Positions 6,868 through 13,886 of a DNA stretch of 18,339 bases are shown here, piece after piece; the stretch's first letter is position 1; the number at the start of each line of letters is the position of its first letter. The stretch comes from a bacterium (GTDB lineage Bacteria; Chloroflexota; Dormibacteria; UBA8260; Bog-877). Location of the stretch: the NCBI GenBank assembly GCA_021791455.1, contig JAJYWM010000402.1, positions 1-18,339 of the forward strand. Direction: 5' to 3'. A program made the translations under genes and the position numbers. The notes below the pieces were generated by a model. It saw only the letters and a program-made list of their open reading frames with translations. It searched no databases and was not told the origin of the DNA.

Positions 6868-9624
6868 ATGATGACCGTCCACAAGATCGCTGCCGGGGAC
6901 ACCGCCGGCTACGTCGCTTACCTCGCCAGCCAGGGACCGGAGCGCCGGCGCGGCGACTACTACCTCGGCCAGGAGGGCCGGCCCGCCGAGGGGCCCGGCC
7001 AGTGGCTCGGCCAGGGAGCTGTCGCCCTCGGCCTCTCCGGCGAGGTGCGGCGCGAGGACCTCCTCACCCTCTGGCAGGGCCAGGACCCCCGCTCTGGCGA
7101 GCAGCTGGTCCGCTTTGCCCACGGCGTCCACACCGCCGCCGTCGACTGCACCTTCTCCGCCCCCAAGTCCGTCGCCATCGTCTGGGCCCTCGGCGACCAG
7201 CAGACCAGGGACCGGATGGAGGCTGCCCACCAGCAGGCCGTCCAGGTCGCCCTAGCCCACCTGGAGGCCCATGCCCCCCTCGTCCGCCGCCGCATCGGGG
7301 GCCAGGTCCGTCACGAGCGCGCCCAGGGCCTGGTCATCGCCCGCTTCCGCCACCACACCTCCCGTCAGAGCGCGGCCCAGCAGGCGGCAGGGGCCGCCCC
7401 TGACCCCCAGCTCCACGACCACTGCGTCATCGCCAACTGCGCCCTCCGCTCCTCCGAGAGGGAGGCCAGGACCGGAAGATGGGCCGCCATCGACTCCCGC
7501 CCCCTCTACCGCATCGCCGCCGAGGCCGGCGCCGTCTACCGCGCCGAGCTCGCCTCCCTCCTCCAGCAGCAGGGGTACCAGACAGAGCGCCACGCCAGGT
7601 ACTTCGAGGTCTCCGGCATCTCCCCCAAGGTGCGGTCCGCCTTCAGCGCCCGGGCCGCTGAGGTCGAGCGGGCCATAGCCGCCTTCCGGGCCCGCCACGG
7701 CCGGGCCCCCACCGACGAGGAGGTGAGAGGGCTCGTCGTCCGCTCCCGCTCCCCCAAGAGAGCCGTCCCCGAGGACGCGTTCCAGGCCTGGCGGGAGAGG
7801 GCGAAGGACGCTGGCGCCGACCCCAAGAGCTGGGCCCCTCAGCCACGCCCCATCCCCCAGTCCCCGTGGGCGGAGACCGTGAGCGCTGTGGTCCAGGAGC
7901 TGACCGATCCGCAGAGCCCCCGCCGCCTGACCCAGGCCTCCGCCACGGTCGACACCAGAACCCTGCGCACGGCAGTGGCCGAGGCCGCCCAGGGCAGGGT
8001 CCCCGGCGCCGCCGTCGATGCCCTCGTCGAGGCCGTCACCGCCGATCCGGCACTGGTCCCGCTCGTGGGCGGCCTCTGGACCACCCGCCCCACCCTGGAG
8101 GCCGAGCAGGCCGCTCTCGGCGCCGTGGCGGCCCATCCCCAGGACCCCGCCCGGGCCCTGCCCGAGGCCGTGGTCGCCCGGGCGGTCGAGCAAGCCCCGG
8201 TCCCCTTGGATCCGGAGCAGGTGGCGGCCGTCCGGCTCGCCTGCGGGGAGGACGGCTTCGTGGGCCTCGCCTCCCCTGCCGGGGCCGGCAAGGGGGCGGT
8301 CCTGCAGGCCGTGGTCAAGGCCCACCAGCAGGCCGGCGGCACGGCCGTCGCCGTGGCGGTCGCCGGCGCCACCGCCCAGCGGCTTGGGGAGTCGACCGGC
8401 GCCGACCTGTCCTGCACGCTCGAGGCCTTCCTCCACCGGGTGGAGACCGGCCGGATGACCCTGGGACCGAAAGATGTGGTCGCCCTCGACGAGGCCGGCG
8501 TGGTCGAGACCACCAGGTGGGCAGCCTTCCTCGAGGCCGCAGGCGACGCCCGGGTGGTGGCCGCCGGGGATGCGGCCCAGCTCTCCCCCATCGGCCCCGG
8601 TGGCCTCTGGCCGGTCCTGACCGAGAAAGCCCCCACCGCCCTCCTCACCACCGTCTACCGTGCCGACTCCCCCTGGGCCAGGGATGCCTGGGCCGCCCTC
8701 CGGGCCGGCGCCTCGGCCGAGGCCCTCTCTGCCTACGCCCAGCGCGACCTGGTCCTGGTGGCCGAAGACCGGGAGCAGGCCCGCGCGGCCGCCGTCGCCC
8801 GTTGGGATGAGGACCGTGAGGAGTTCGCGGCGAGAGGCCTGGGGCCGGAGCAGCTGCTCCTCACGACCGACGGCTCAAGGGCCGAGGTCCGGGACCTCAA
8901 CCGCAGGGCCCAAGCGGCCAGGCTGGACAAGGGCGAGCTCCAGGGGGAGCCGGTGGAGGTGCCGCGGGAGCGTCAGCGGGAGCTGGGCGATGACCTCGAG
9001 GGCAGCTCTCCGGTGCTCCTGTACGCGGGAGATCTGGTGGTCACCACCCGCCCCGTGTACGGGGTCAAGGCTCAGGGCAAGCCCACCCGCAGGGTGGAGA
9101 ACGGCGAGACCGGGGTGGTGGTCGCCACCGACCCCAAGGCCGGCACCATCACCGTCCGGCTCAGGGACCGGGAGTGGACGGTGGATGAGGAGCACCGCTC
9201 CGCGTTGGACCTCGCCTACGCGCAGCACCTCTACCGGGCCCAGGGCAGGACCGTCGCCGAGGTCCTGGTCTGCGGCGGCGGCTGGCAGACCGACCAGGCC
9301 TCAGGCTATGTGGGGGTCACTCGGGCCAGGGAGACCTCGGTGGTGATCACCGACGCCGATAGCCTGGGCACTCCTCCCGGTGACGTGCCCGCCGCCATGC
9401 AGGCCCTGGCCGCCCGCTGGGCCGAGGCCCACCCCGCCGTGGCCGCCACCACCCTCCTCGAGCAGACGGAGCAGGCCACGGACACGGTAGCTACGGCTGA
9501 GGTCGAGGAGGAACTGGAGGCTGAGCCTGAAGCAGCTCGTGAGCCTCCGGCGTCATCCAGAGGGCTGGAGTCCGGCTGGACCCTGGTGGACGAGCCGGAG
9601 CAGGATCGGGGACGCGACGGGTAA
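6868..9624 (+). CDS. MobF-family (TrwC/TraI-like) conjugative relaxase-helicase
   Basis: A 918-aa protein from ATG 6868, with GGAGGG at 6853-6858 and 9-nt spacing; ATG 6871 is the next codon. It should nick oriT, become covalently linked to the 5' end and unwind the transferred strand. The N-terminal TrwC domain has candidate nucleophile tyrosines at 15 and 18 and a Tyr-Tyr pair at 31-32, then QWLGQGAVALGLSG, TFSAPKSVAIVWAL, and the metal-binding histidines in RFRHH (162-163) and QLHDH (183, 185). The C-terminal half is a RecD2/TraI-like superfamily 1 helicase: Walker B VVALDEAG (537-544), motif III AAGDAAQLSPIGPGG, motif IV TTVYRAD, and the last motif YVGVTRARE. Walker A reads SPAGAGKG (469-476), with Gly where Thr or Ser is expected. 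The C-terminal 60 residues are acidic. It is intact, though shorter than F TraI. Confidence 0.95.
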   Translation: MMTVHKIAAGDTAGYVAYLASQGPERRRGDYYLGQEGRPAEGPGQWLGQGAVALGLSGEVRREDLLTLWQGQDPRSGEQLVRFAHGVHTAAVDCTFSAPKSVAIVWALGDQQTRDRMEAAHQQAVQVALAHLEAHAPLVRRRIGGQVRHERAQGLVIARFRHHTSRQSAAQQAAGAAPDPQLHDHCVIANCALRSSEREARTGRWAAIDSRPLYRIAAEAGAVYRAELASLLQQQGYQTERHARYFEVSGISPKVRSAFSARAAEVERAIAAFRARHGRAPTDEEVRGLVVRSRSPKRAVPEDAFQAWRERAKDAGADPKSWAPQPRPIPQSPWAETVSAVVQELTDPQSPRRLTQASATVDTRTLRTAVAEAAQGRVPGAAVDALVEAVTADPALVPLVGGLWTTRPTLEAEQAALGAVAAHPQDPARALPEAVVARAVEQAPVPLDPEQVAAVRLACGEDGFVGLASPAGAGKGAVLQAVVKAHQQAGGTAVAVAVAGATAQRLGESTGADLSCTLEAFLHRVETGRMTLGPKDVVALDEAGVVETTRWAAFLEAAGDARVVAAGDAAQLSPIGPGGLWPVLTEKAPTALLTTVYRADSPWARDAWAALRAGASAEALSAYAQRDLVLVAEDREQARAAAVARWDEDREEFAARGLGPEQLLLTTDGSRAEVRDLNRRAQAARLDKGELQGEPVEVPRERQRELGDDLEGSSPVLLYAGDLVVTTRPVYGVKAQGKPTRRVENGETGVVVATDPKAGTITVRLRDREWTVDEEHRSALDLAYAQHLYRAQGRTVAEVLVCGGGWQTDQASGYVGVTRARETSVVITDADSLGTPPGDVPAAMQALAARWAEAHPAVAATTLLEQTEQATDTVATAEVEEELEAEPEAAREPPASSRGLESGWTLVDEPEQDRGRDG

Positions 9625-9703
9625 TGGCAGGGAACAGATCGACTTTCGCCGGACGGTCCGCGGGCGCTGAGTCGTTGGTGCCCCTTGTGAGAAGAGGACG
9701 GCC

Positions 9704-9731
9704 CTACAGGTCTACAGGTATTACTACAGGT
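9704..9731. repeat. Three CTACAGGT octamer direct repeats
   Basis: CTACAGGT occurs at 9704-9711, 9712-9719 (directly abutting) and 9724-9731. This second repeat family lies 18 bp upstream of the first iteron, in the most AT-rich part of the origin region, and could be a secondary initiator or host-factor binding site or part of the unwinding element. Confidence 0.65.
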
Positions 9732-9748
9732 ATGCGGAAGTGTGAGCC

Positions 9749-9843
9749 GCGACCAAATCAGCGCAGGCGCGCGACCAAATCAGCGCGCTCTGGGAGCGTC
9801 CGCCGGCGACCAAATCAGCGCAGGCGCGCGACCAAATCAGCGC
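9749..9843. repeat. Four 16-bp iterons GCGACCAAATCAGCGC
   Basis: Exact copies lie at 9749-9764, 9771-9786, 9806-9821 and 9828-9843. They form two pairs: within each pair the period is 22 bp (two helical turns), and the pairs are 57 bp apart. The 38 bp spanning one pair are identical in the other, so the array grew by duplication of a pair. They are the most likely RepA binding sites and lie 160 bp upstream of repA. Confidence 0.85.
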
Positions 9844-9909
9844 GCCCCAACGACGTGGGGCAGGAGGCGGGCCTCCCACCAGATCTTGGGCCGCTCGCCC
9901 CGGCGCACC

Positions 9910-9921
9910 CCCACATGTGGG
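9910..9921. promoter_or_regulatory. Perfect 12-bp palindrome upstream of repA
   Basis: CCCACATGTGGG is fully self-complementary and sits 84 bp upstream of the repA ATG, after the iterons. This is a common place for an initiator or repressor operator. No repeat of it is seen elsewhere in the window. Confidence 0.4.
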
Positions 9922-10004
9922 TTAGAATTCCCGGATAGGACACGGCGCCTGGCGCCTAGCGCCGGACGCACAGGGGGCAGCCGCGTGCAGCGCATCCGTC
10001 GGCT

Positions 10005-11126
10005 ATGACCGAGGAGGACTTCCAGACAGCCTGGGGCGCGGCCCTCGAGGCGATTCCGGCGCCTGTCCGCCACGGTGTGCTGGAGGAGGCACTGCTGGCA
10101 TGGGTGTCCGACCGTGAACTGAAGGTAGCTCTGCGGTCCCAGGTCGCTGTCGAGATCGCGAGGGTGCACGAGCAGGAGCTCAGCGACGGCCTGGGGCACC
10201 AACTCGGCCGCCGCGTCGACATAGGGTTCGTCTGCGATGCCCAAGCCTTCCGCCCGCTCGCCCGCGCCGACGAGGACATGGCCATCGCACAGGAGGCAGC
10301 GGCCGCAGAGATCGAGCAGGCGCGGGAGGTGGGCGAGCTCGCGTACTACGCGCGCATCCTCGCCCAGGCGACGATCCCGCATCGGCGGCTTCCCAGTGGG
10401 GTCACCGAGTACGTGAGGCGGAACGGCCAATTGGAGCTGACCGTCCTGGCCCCGTCGAGGACCGGGATCCCCTACGGCTCGATCCCGCGCCTGCTCCTGG
10501 CCTGGGTCACCACCGAGGCTGTCAGGACCCGGGAGCCGCGCCTGGTCCTAGGCACCTCCATGGCCAAGTTCATGCAGCGCCTCGATCTCTGCAGGACCGG
10601 CGGGCCGCGGGGGGACATCACCCGGCTCCGCAACCAGGCTAAGGCCCTCTTCTCGTCCACCATCTCGGCGACGTTCGCAGGCGACGACAGGTGGGTGGAC
10701 GAGGGCTTCAGGGTCGCCTCGCGCACGGATCTCTGGTGGGATCCACGCAACCCTGACCAGGACACGCTGTGGGAGAGCAGCGTCACCCTGACCCGAGAGT
10801 TCTTCGGGGAGATCACCAGGCGTCCGGTGCCGGTCGACATGGACGCCCTGCGGTCCATTAAGGACAGCCCCATGGCCATCGACGCCTACGTCTGGATGGC
10901 CCACCGCATGTCCTATCTGAAGAAGGACACCCTGATCCCCTGGCAGCTGCTCGAGCTGCAGTTTGGGGCCGGCTACGCCAGGACGCGCGACTTCCGTCGC
11001 AAGTTCGCCCTTCGGCTGCGCGAGGTGGGGTCCGTGTATCCGGCCGCCAGGTGGGAGCTCTCGGGCCGAGGACTGCGCCTCCACCCCTCCTCCACCCCGG
11101 TCCGGAAGCTGCGGGTCCTCGGGTAG
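10005..11126 (+). CDS. repA: Plasmid replication initiator RepA (RepA_C family)
   Basis: A 373-aa initiator expected to bind the upstream iterons and open the origin. Residues about 145-368 follow the RepA_C ('plasmid encoded RepA protein') family closely: LVLGTSMAKFMQRLDL with TGGPRGDITRLRNQAKALFSSTIS (about 181-221), VTLTREFFGEITRRPVPVDMDALRSIKDSPMAIDAYVWMAHRMSYLKK (about 260-307), then IPWQLLELQFGAGYA and the closing YPAARWELSGRGLRLHPS. Residues about 8-78 look like a DnaA domain I/KH-like module (W..ALEAI, DRELKVALRS, then LGHQLGRRVDIGFV), followed by a helical linker. The start is ATG 10005; no strong ribosome site precedes it (the nearest purine run, GGGGGC, is about 25 nt away), so translation may be weak. 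The DnaA-like reading is by pattern and less certain than the RepA_C assignment. Confidence 0.92.
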   Translation: MTEEDFQTAWGAALEAIPAPVRHGVLEEALLAWVSDRELKVALRSQVAVEIARVHEQELSDGLGHQLGRRVDIGFVCDAQAFRPLARADEDMAIAQEAAAAEIEQAREVGELAYYARILAQATIPHRRLPSGVTEYVRRNGQLELTVLAPSRTGIPYGSIPRLLLAWVTTEAVRTREPRLVLGTSMAKFMQRLDLCRTGGPRGDITRLRNQAKALFSSTISATFAGDDRWVDEGFRVASRTDLWWDPRNPDQDTLWESSVTLTREFFGEITRRPVPVDMDALRSIKDSPMAIDAYVWMAHRMSYLKKDTLIPWQLLELQFGAGYARTRDFRRKFALRLREVGSVYPAARWELSGRGLRLHPSSTPVRKLRVLG

Positions 11127-11152
11127 CTGCGGCTGGTAGGTGGTTGGATTGG

Positions 11153-11188
11153 TTGCTAACTAGCTACGGCACGAGCTTGCTATCTAGC
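11153..11188. promoter_or_regulatory. Two operator-like repeats TTGCTAWCTAGC before the parA operon
   Basis: TTGCTAACTAGC (11153-11164) and TTGCTATCTAGC (11177-11188) differ at one base and are 24 bp apart. Each contains the small palindrome GCTA-NN-TAGC, and the second also lies in the larger inverted repeat TTGCT/AGCAA (11177-11181, 11190-11194). They end 23 bp before the parA GTG. This fits an operator and/or centromere (parS-like) bound by the ribbon-helix-helix partner encoded two genes down. Confidence 0.55.
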
Positions 11189-11211
11189 GAGCAAACGACT
11201 AAGCTGATGCA

Positions 11212-11922
11212 GTGATCATCACGGTCGCGTCCAATAAGGGGGGCGTCGGCAAGACGTCCCTCGCCATAGAGCTCGCCTACTCCCTCGGTGGGGTTCTGGT
11301 CGATTTCGACTGGGACTACGGCAGCGCGACCAGGGCCTGCGGCGTGGATCCCGCGGCCCGCCGCCGGTCGTCCCTCGTGGACGCGCTCGTGGAGGAGGGG
11401 AGGGTGCCGAGCACACTCAGGTTGCCGGGACGTCCGGAGCTCGTGCCCGCCCACCCGCTGAGTGTCGAGATCGACGCGGTGGACGCTTCTGTGGCGGAGA
11501 AGCTCCGATTCTGGGCGGACGCCTGGGCTCGCGACGTAGTGGTCGACACCCATCCCGGGGCGGCTTCGCTCACCTATGCGGCGATGGCCGCCGCCGACCT
11601 CGTCGTCGTCCCGGTGGTGCTCGCGGCGCGAGAACTGGACGCGCTCGAGGGCCTGCTAGAAGAGGCCGCGGAGTTCCGCATTCTCCTGGTGCCGAATCGG
11701 GTCGGACGCTGGCCGGATCCCGTTGCGATCAATAGGCTGGAGCAGCTTGCTGTTGCACATGGGGTTCCCGTGGCCGCGCCGATCTCCGACCATCGATGGT
11801 GGCCCAGGCGCCGGCGGCGCACCGCGGTGGGGGCCGCCGTCTCCGCCGGCCGGGCCGTGGCCAGCGCCCAGGCCGAGCTCCGGAAGCTGACTGACGTTGT
11901 TCGCAAGGAGGTGGCCGCGTGA
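11212..11922 (+). CDS. parA: ParA-family partition ATPase
   Basis: A 236-aa Walker-type ATPase for plasmid segregation, expected to form a nucleoid-bound gradient that moves partner-bound plasmids. The deviant Walker A is KGGVGKTS (9-16), with the signature Lys at 9 and Lys at 14. Walker A' is VDFDWDYGS (30-38), and Walker B is VVVDTHPG with Asp112. It is short, without the N-terminal HTH of type Ia ParA, so it belongs with the small type Ib-like ParA/ParF proteins that pair with ribbon-helix-helix partners. The basic C-terminus (WWPRRRRR, about 197-204) may bind DNA. The start is GTG at 11212; the ribosome site is weak, so a short-leader or leaderless transcript is possible. Its TGA overlaps the next GTG (GTGA at 11919-11922). 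Confidence 0.93.
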   Translation: MIITVASNKGGVGKTSLAIELAYSLGGVLVDFDWDYGSATRACGVDPAARRRSSLVDALVEEGRVPSTLRLPGRPELVPAHPLSVEIDAVDASVAEKLRFWADAWARDVVVDTHPGAASLTYAAMAAADLVVVPVVLAARELDALEGLLEEAAEFRILLVPNRVGRWPDPVAINRLEQLAVAHGVPVAAPISDHRWWPRRRRRTAVGAAVSAGRAVASAQAELRKLTDVVRKEVAA

Positions 11923-12266
11923 ACGGCATCGACGATCTCAGGAGTCGGCGCCAGCCTGCAGGGGCCCAGCCACGCCGGATGCCGGCTCCCCTCCGGCCTC
12001 GGGCAGTGGCCCAGGAGGAGGCTGCAGCTCCGGGAGGGGGCGGGACGGAGATGACCCCAGCACCGGGATCCAGGCCGGTGGATGCTGATCCCTTGGTGGC
12101 CCTGGGCGTGCGCGTCCCCCGAAGCCTCGATGACCGGCTTGCGGTCCTGGGAGTCCAGCTTCGGATGCGGGGGGTGCGCCTCACCAAGGCCGAGCTGGTC
12201 GCGCACGCCCTCAGGCAGCTCCCCGACGCAGTGTCCGATGACTTCGCGGCCGCGGTCAGGCGCTGA
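11919..12266 (+). CDS. ParA partner, ribbon-helix-helix DNA-binding protein (ParB/ParG-like)
   Basis: The product is 115 aa. The first 60 residues are proline-, alanine- and arginine-rich and probably flexible. Residues 61-101 read as a ribbon-helix-helix fold: strand ALGVRVP, helix RSLDDRLAVLGVQLRMRG, then LTKAELVAHALRQLPD. Small proteins with a mobile N-terminus and an RHH C-terminus are the usual partners and autorepressors of ParF-type ATPases (ParG is the model). It starts at GTG 11919 in a GTGA overlap with parA, preceded by AAGGAGG, an excellent ribosome site. Probable binding targets are the repeats at 11153-11188. The RHH call is by pattern; operon position strongly supports it. Confidence 0.78.
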   Translation: MNGIDDLRSRRQPAGAQPRRMPAPLRPRAVAQEEAAAPGGGGTEMTPAPGSRPVDADPLVALGVRVPRSLDDRLAVLGVQLRMRGVRLTKAELVAHALRQLPDAVSDDFAAAVRR

Positions 12267-12267
12267 C

Positions 12268-12705
12268 ATGGCTATAGCCGCCCGCCCGGAGCCGTCCTCA
12301 GTGGCCGTGCAGGTGCGGATGCAGCGGCAGCCGTCGCGCGACACCGCCGCCGAGCTGGCCTTTCGGCGGGTGCTGCACCAGCGCGGTCTCCGGTACCGGC
12401 TCCAGCGCCGCCCCATACCTGGGGTCAGGCGGACAGCTGACCTGGTGTTCGATCGGGCCAAGGTCGCTGTCTACGTGGACGGGTGCTTCTGGCACGGGTG
12501 CCCGGACCACTATGCCCGGCCGCACGCGAACGCCGCCTACTGGGTGCCGAAGATCGAGGGGAACCGCCGCCGCGATGCGGACACCGATGCCCGACTGGAG
12601 TCGGCAGGTTGGGCGGTGTTCAGGATCTGGGAGCACGAGGATCCCGAGGCGGCTGCCGACCGGCTCGAGGCACTGCTGGGGAAGCGCCTGGCGGTGCGGC
12701 GATGA
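12268..12705 (+). CDS. vsr: Vsr-type very short patch repair endonuclease
   Basis: A 145-aa nicking endonuclease that corrects T:G mismatches arising by deamination of 5-methylcytosine at a cognate methyltransferase's sites. Diagnostic segments are TAAELAFRRVLHQRGLRYR (about 26-44), TADLVF with catalytic-type Asp58, AVYVDGCFWHGCPDH (about 67-81) with the conserved Cys/His cluster, YWVPKIEGNRRRD (91-103) and the closing GWAVFRIWEHE (about 114-124). Length agrees with the family (about 135-155 aa). ATG 12268 follows the preceding TGA after one base; a longer open frame reaching back to 12082 overlaps the RHH gene and has no family similarity. The gene's TGA overlaps the methyltransferase ATG (ATGA at 12702-12705). 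Vsr enzymes typically travel with the C5 methyltransferase whose damage they repair. Confidence 0.94.
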   Translation: MAIAARPEPSSVAVQVRMQRQPSRDTAAELAFRRVLHQRGLRYRLQRRPIPGVRRTADLVFDRAKVAVYVDGCFWHGCPDHYARPHANAAYWVPKIEGNRRRDADTDARLESAGWAVFRIWEHEDPEAAADRLEALLGKRLAVRR

Positions 12706-13886
12706 GGGATCGCGACGGACTGGAGCTCACATTGGCGAGGAGGGCGTCCCCGCACCACCAGCCATGGCTCCTCACCGAAGCCGAGCGGGAGTCGTACCGG
12801 CAGATATCGCGGGCCTCGCGCCTGGCCAAGCTGGACGCGCTCAGCGGGCGGGGGAGGGCCCCGTTGCACGACATCAACGTCCCGCGGCTCGACCCCGGGA
12901 GCCTCATGCCTCAGCTGCCCCGCCACGGGTTGAGGGCCCTGTCACTGTTCAGCGGCGGAGGCGGCCTCGACCTGGGATTCGAGCGCGCTGGCTACGCCCA
13001 CGTCGCCTCATTGGACATCCTCGAGGAAGCCGGGGAGACCCTCCGCCGGAACCGGCCAGGGTGGGTGGTCAAGAGCGGCGAGGAAGGGGACGTGACCCGG
13101 GTGGACTGGCGCGCCTGGCGCGGCCTCGTGGACGTGATCCACGGGGGCCCTCCCTGCCAGCCGTTCAGCGTCGCCGGGCGCCAGCGCGGTCCGAGAGACG
13201 AGCGGGACATGTTCCCTGCTTTCGTGAGGGCGGTGCTGGGCGTGGAGCCGCGCGCCTTCGTCGCCGAGAACGTCGCCGCGGTGGGCGGCCGGAAGTTCCG
13301 GCCGTACCTTGAGGAGACTGTACTGCGGCCCCTCGGAGCTAAGTACCTGGTGCATGAGCTCGAGCTGCGCGCCGAGATGTTCGGAGTGCCGCAGCAGCGG
13401 CGGAGGTTCGTGCTGGTCGGGTTCCGCCGCGAGGAGGACGATCGGCGATGGTTGCGACCGGCGTCGACGCACGCGCCTCACGATCGGGAGCTCCCGCTCG
13501 GGCAGCCGCGCCGCTGTCCCGGGGTCCGGTGGTCGCTGGGCCTTCCTGACATCGGCCATGACGCCCTGGCGCCCACGATCAGGAGCAGCCTGACCGGCCC
13601 GAGGCATACGACGTCCATCCTCAGCAGCGTCTCCTCGCGCACTGCATGGGAGCGGCTGGGGATCTGGCCCAACGGTGTGGCACCGGATCGGGAGCGGGCC
13701 AGGGCCTTCGTCGCCGCCAACGGCCACTTCCGGCTGTCGGTGCAGGACGTCGCGCTCATCCAGGGCTTCCCTGCCGACTGGGCCTTCGCCGGGGCGGTGT
13801 ACATGGCGCTGGGCCAGATCGGGAACGCCGTGCCGCCGCCCATAGCCTATGCGCTGGCCGGGTCGGTCGCCTCCGCCATCGCCTGA
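12702..13886 (+). CDS. DNA (cytosine-5)-methyltransferase, type II modification enzyme
   Basis: A 394-aa C5-cytosine methyltransferase transferring a methyl group from S-adenosylmethionine. It starts at ATG 12702, in a 4-nt overlap with vsr. Motif I is LFSGGGGLDLGF (82-93), motif IV GGPPCQPFS with catalytic Cys152, motif VI AEN (188-190), motif VIII PQQRRRFVLVG (230-240), motif IX RLSVQDVALIQGFP (344-357) and motif X QIGNAVPP (372-379). About 100 residues between VIII and IX form the target-recognition region; specificity cannot be read from it. An 80-residue N-terminal extension precedes motif I. It should protect the plasmid and host from the endonuclease gene that faces it, and the two coding regions overlap tail to tail by 40 nt (13847-13886). 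Confidence 0.96.
   Translation: MRDRDGLELTLARRASPHHQPWLLTEAERESYRQISRASRLAKLDALSGRGRAPLHDINVPRLDPGSLMPQLPRHGLRALSLFSGGGGLDLGFERAGYAHVASLDILEEAGETLRRNRPGWVVKSGEEGDVTRVDWRAWRGLVDVIHGGPPCQPFSVAGRQRGPRDERDMFPAFVRAVLGVEPRAFVAENVAAVGGRKFRPYLEETVLRPLGAKYLVHELELRAEMFGVPQQRRRFVLVGFRREEDDRRWLRPASTHAPHDRELPLGQPRRCPGVRWSLGLPDIGHDALAPTIRSSLTGPRHTTSILSSVSSRTAWERLGIWPNGVAPDRERARAFVAANGHFRLSVQDVALIQGFPADWAFAGAVYMALGQIGNAVPPPIAYALAGSVASAIA

Larger units (their letters stand above)
9625..10004. other. Probable plasmid replication origin region (non-coding)
   Basis: This 380-bp stretch between the relaxase and repA has no convincing gene. In order it holds three CTACAGGT repeats (9704-9731), four 16-bp iterons (9749-9843), a perfect 12-bp palindrome (9910-9921) and a GC-rich hairpin CGGCGC/GCGCCG (9943-9948, 9959-9964). 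Iterons directly upstream of a replication initiator gene are the standard arrangement of theta-replicating plasmid origins. No AT-rich unwinding stretch or DnaA box is obvious; the least GC-rich part is near 9705-9735. Confidence 0.7.

Noticed and set aside
7252..8436. 394-codon minus-strand frame
   Set aside because: Antisense to the relaxase; glycine-rich mirror of its codons with no domain pattern.
9749..9843. Repeat array considered as a CRISPR
   Set aside because: Units are 16 bp, the gaps are only 6 and 19 bp and partly identical, and there is no cas gene; iterons beside repA fit far better.
9624..9938. 104-codon plus-strand frame starting at the relaxase stop
   Set aside because: It is the translation of the iteron array (repeated RPNQRRRATKSAR), with no ribosome site and no protein-like composition; the DNA repeats explain it.
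12230..12241. AGTGTCCGATGA, 11 of 12 match to one arm of the recombinase-site repeat
   Set aside because: A single half-site with no inverted partner, inside the coding region of the RHH protein; probably chance.
12082..12267. Longer N-terminus for vsr (207-codon form)
   Set aside because: The extension overlaps the RHH gene out of frame and has no Vsr-family similarity; ATG 12268 fits family length and spacing.
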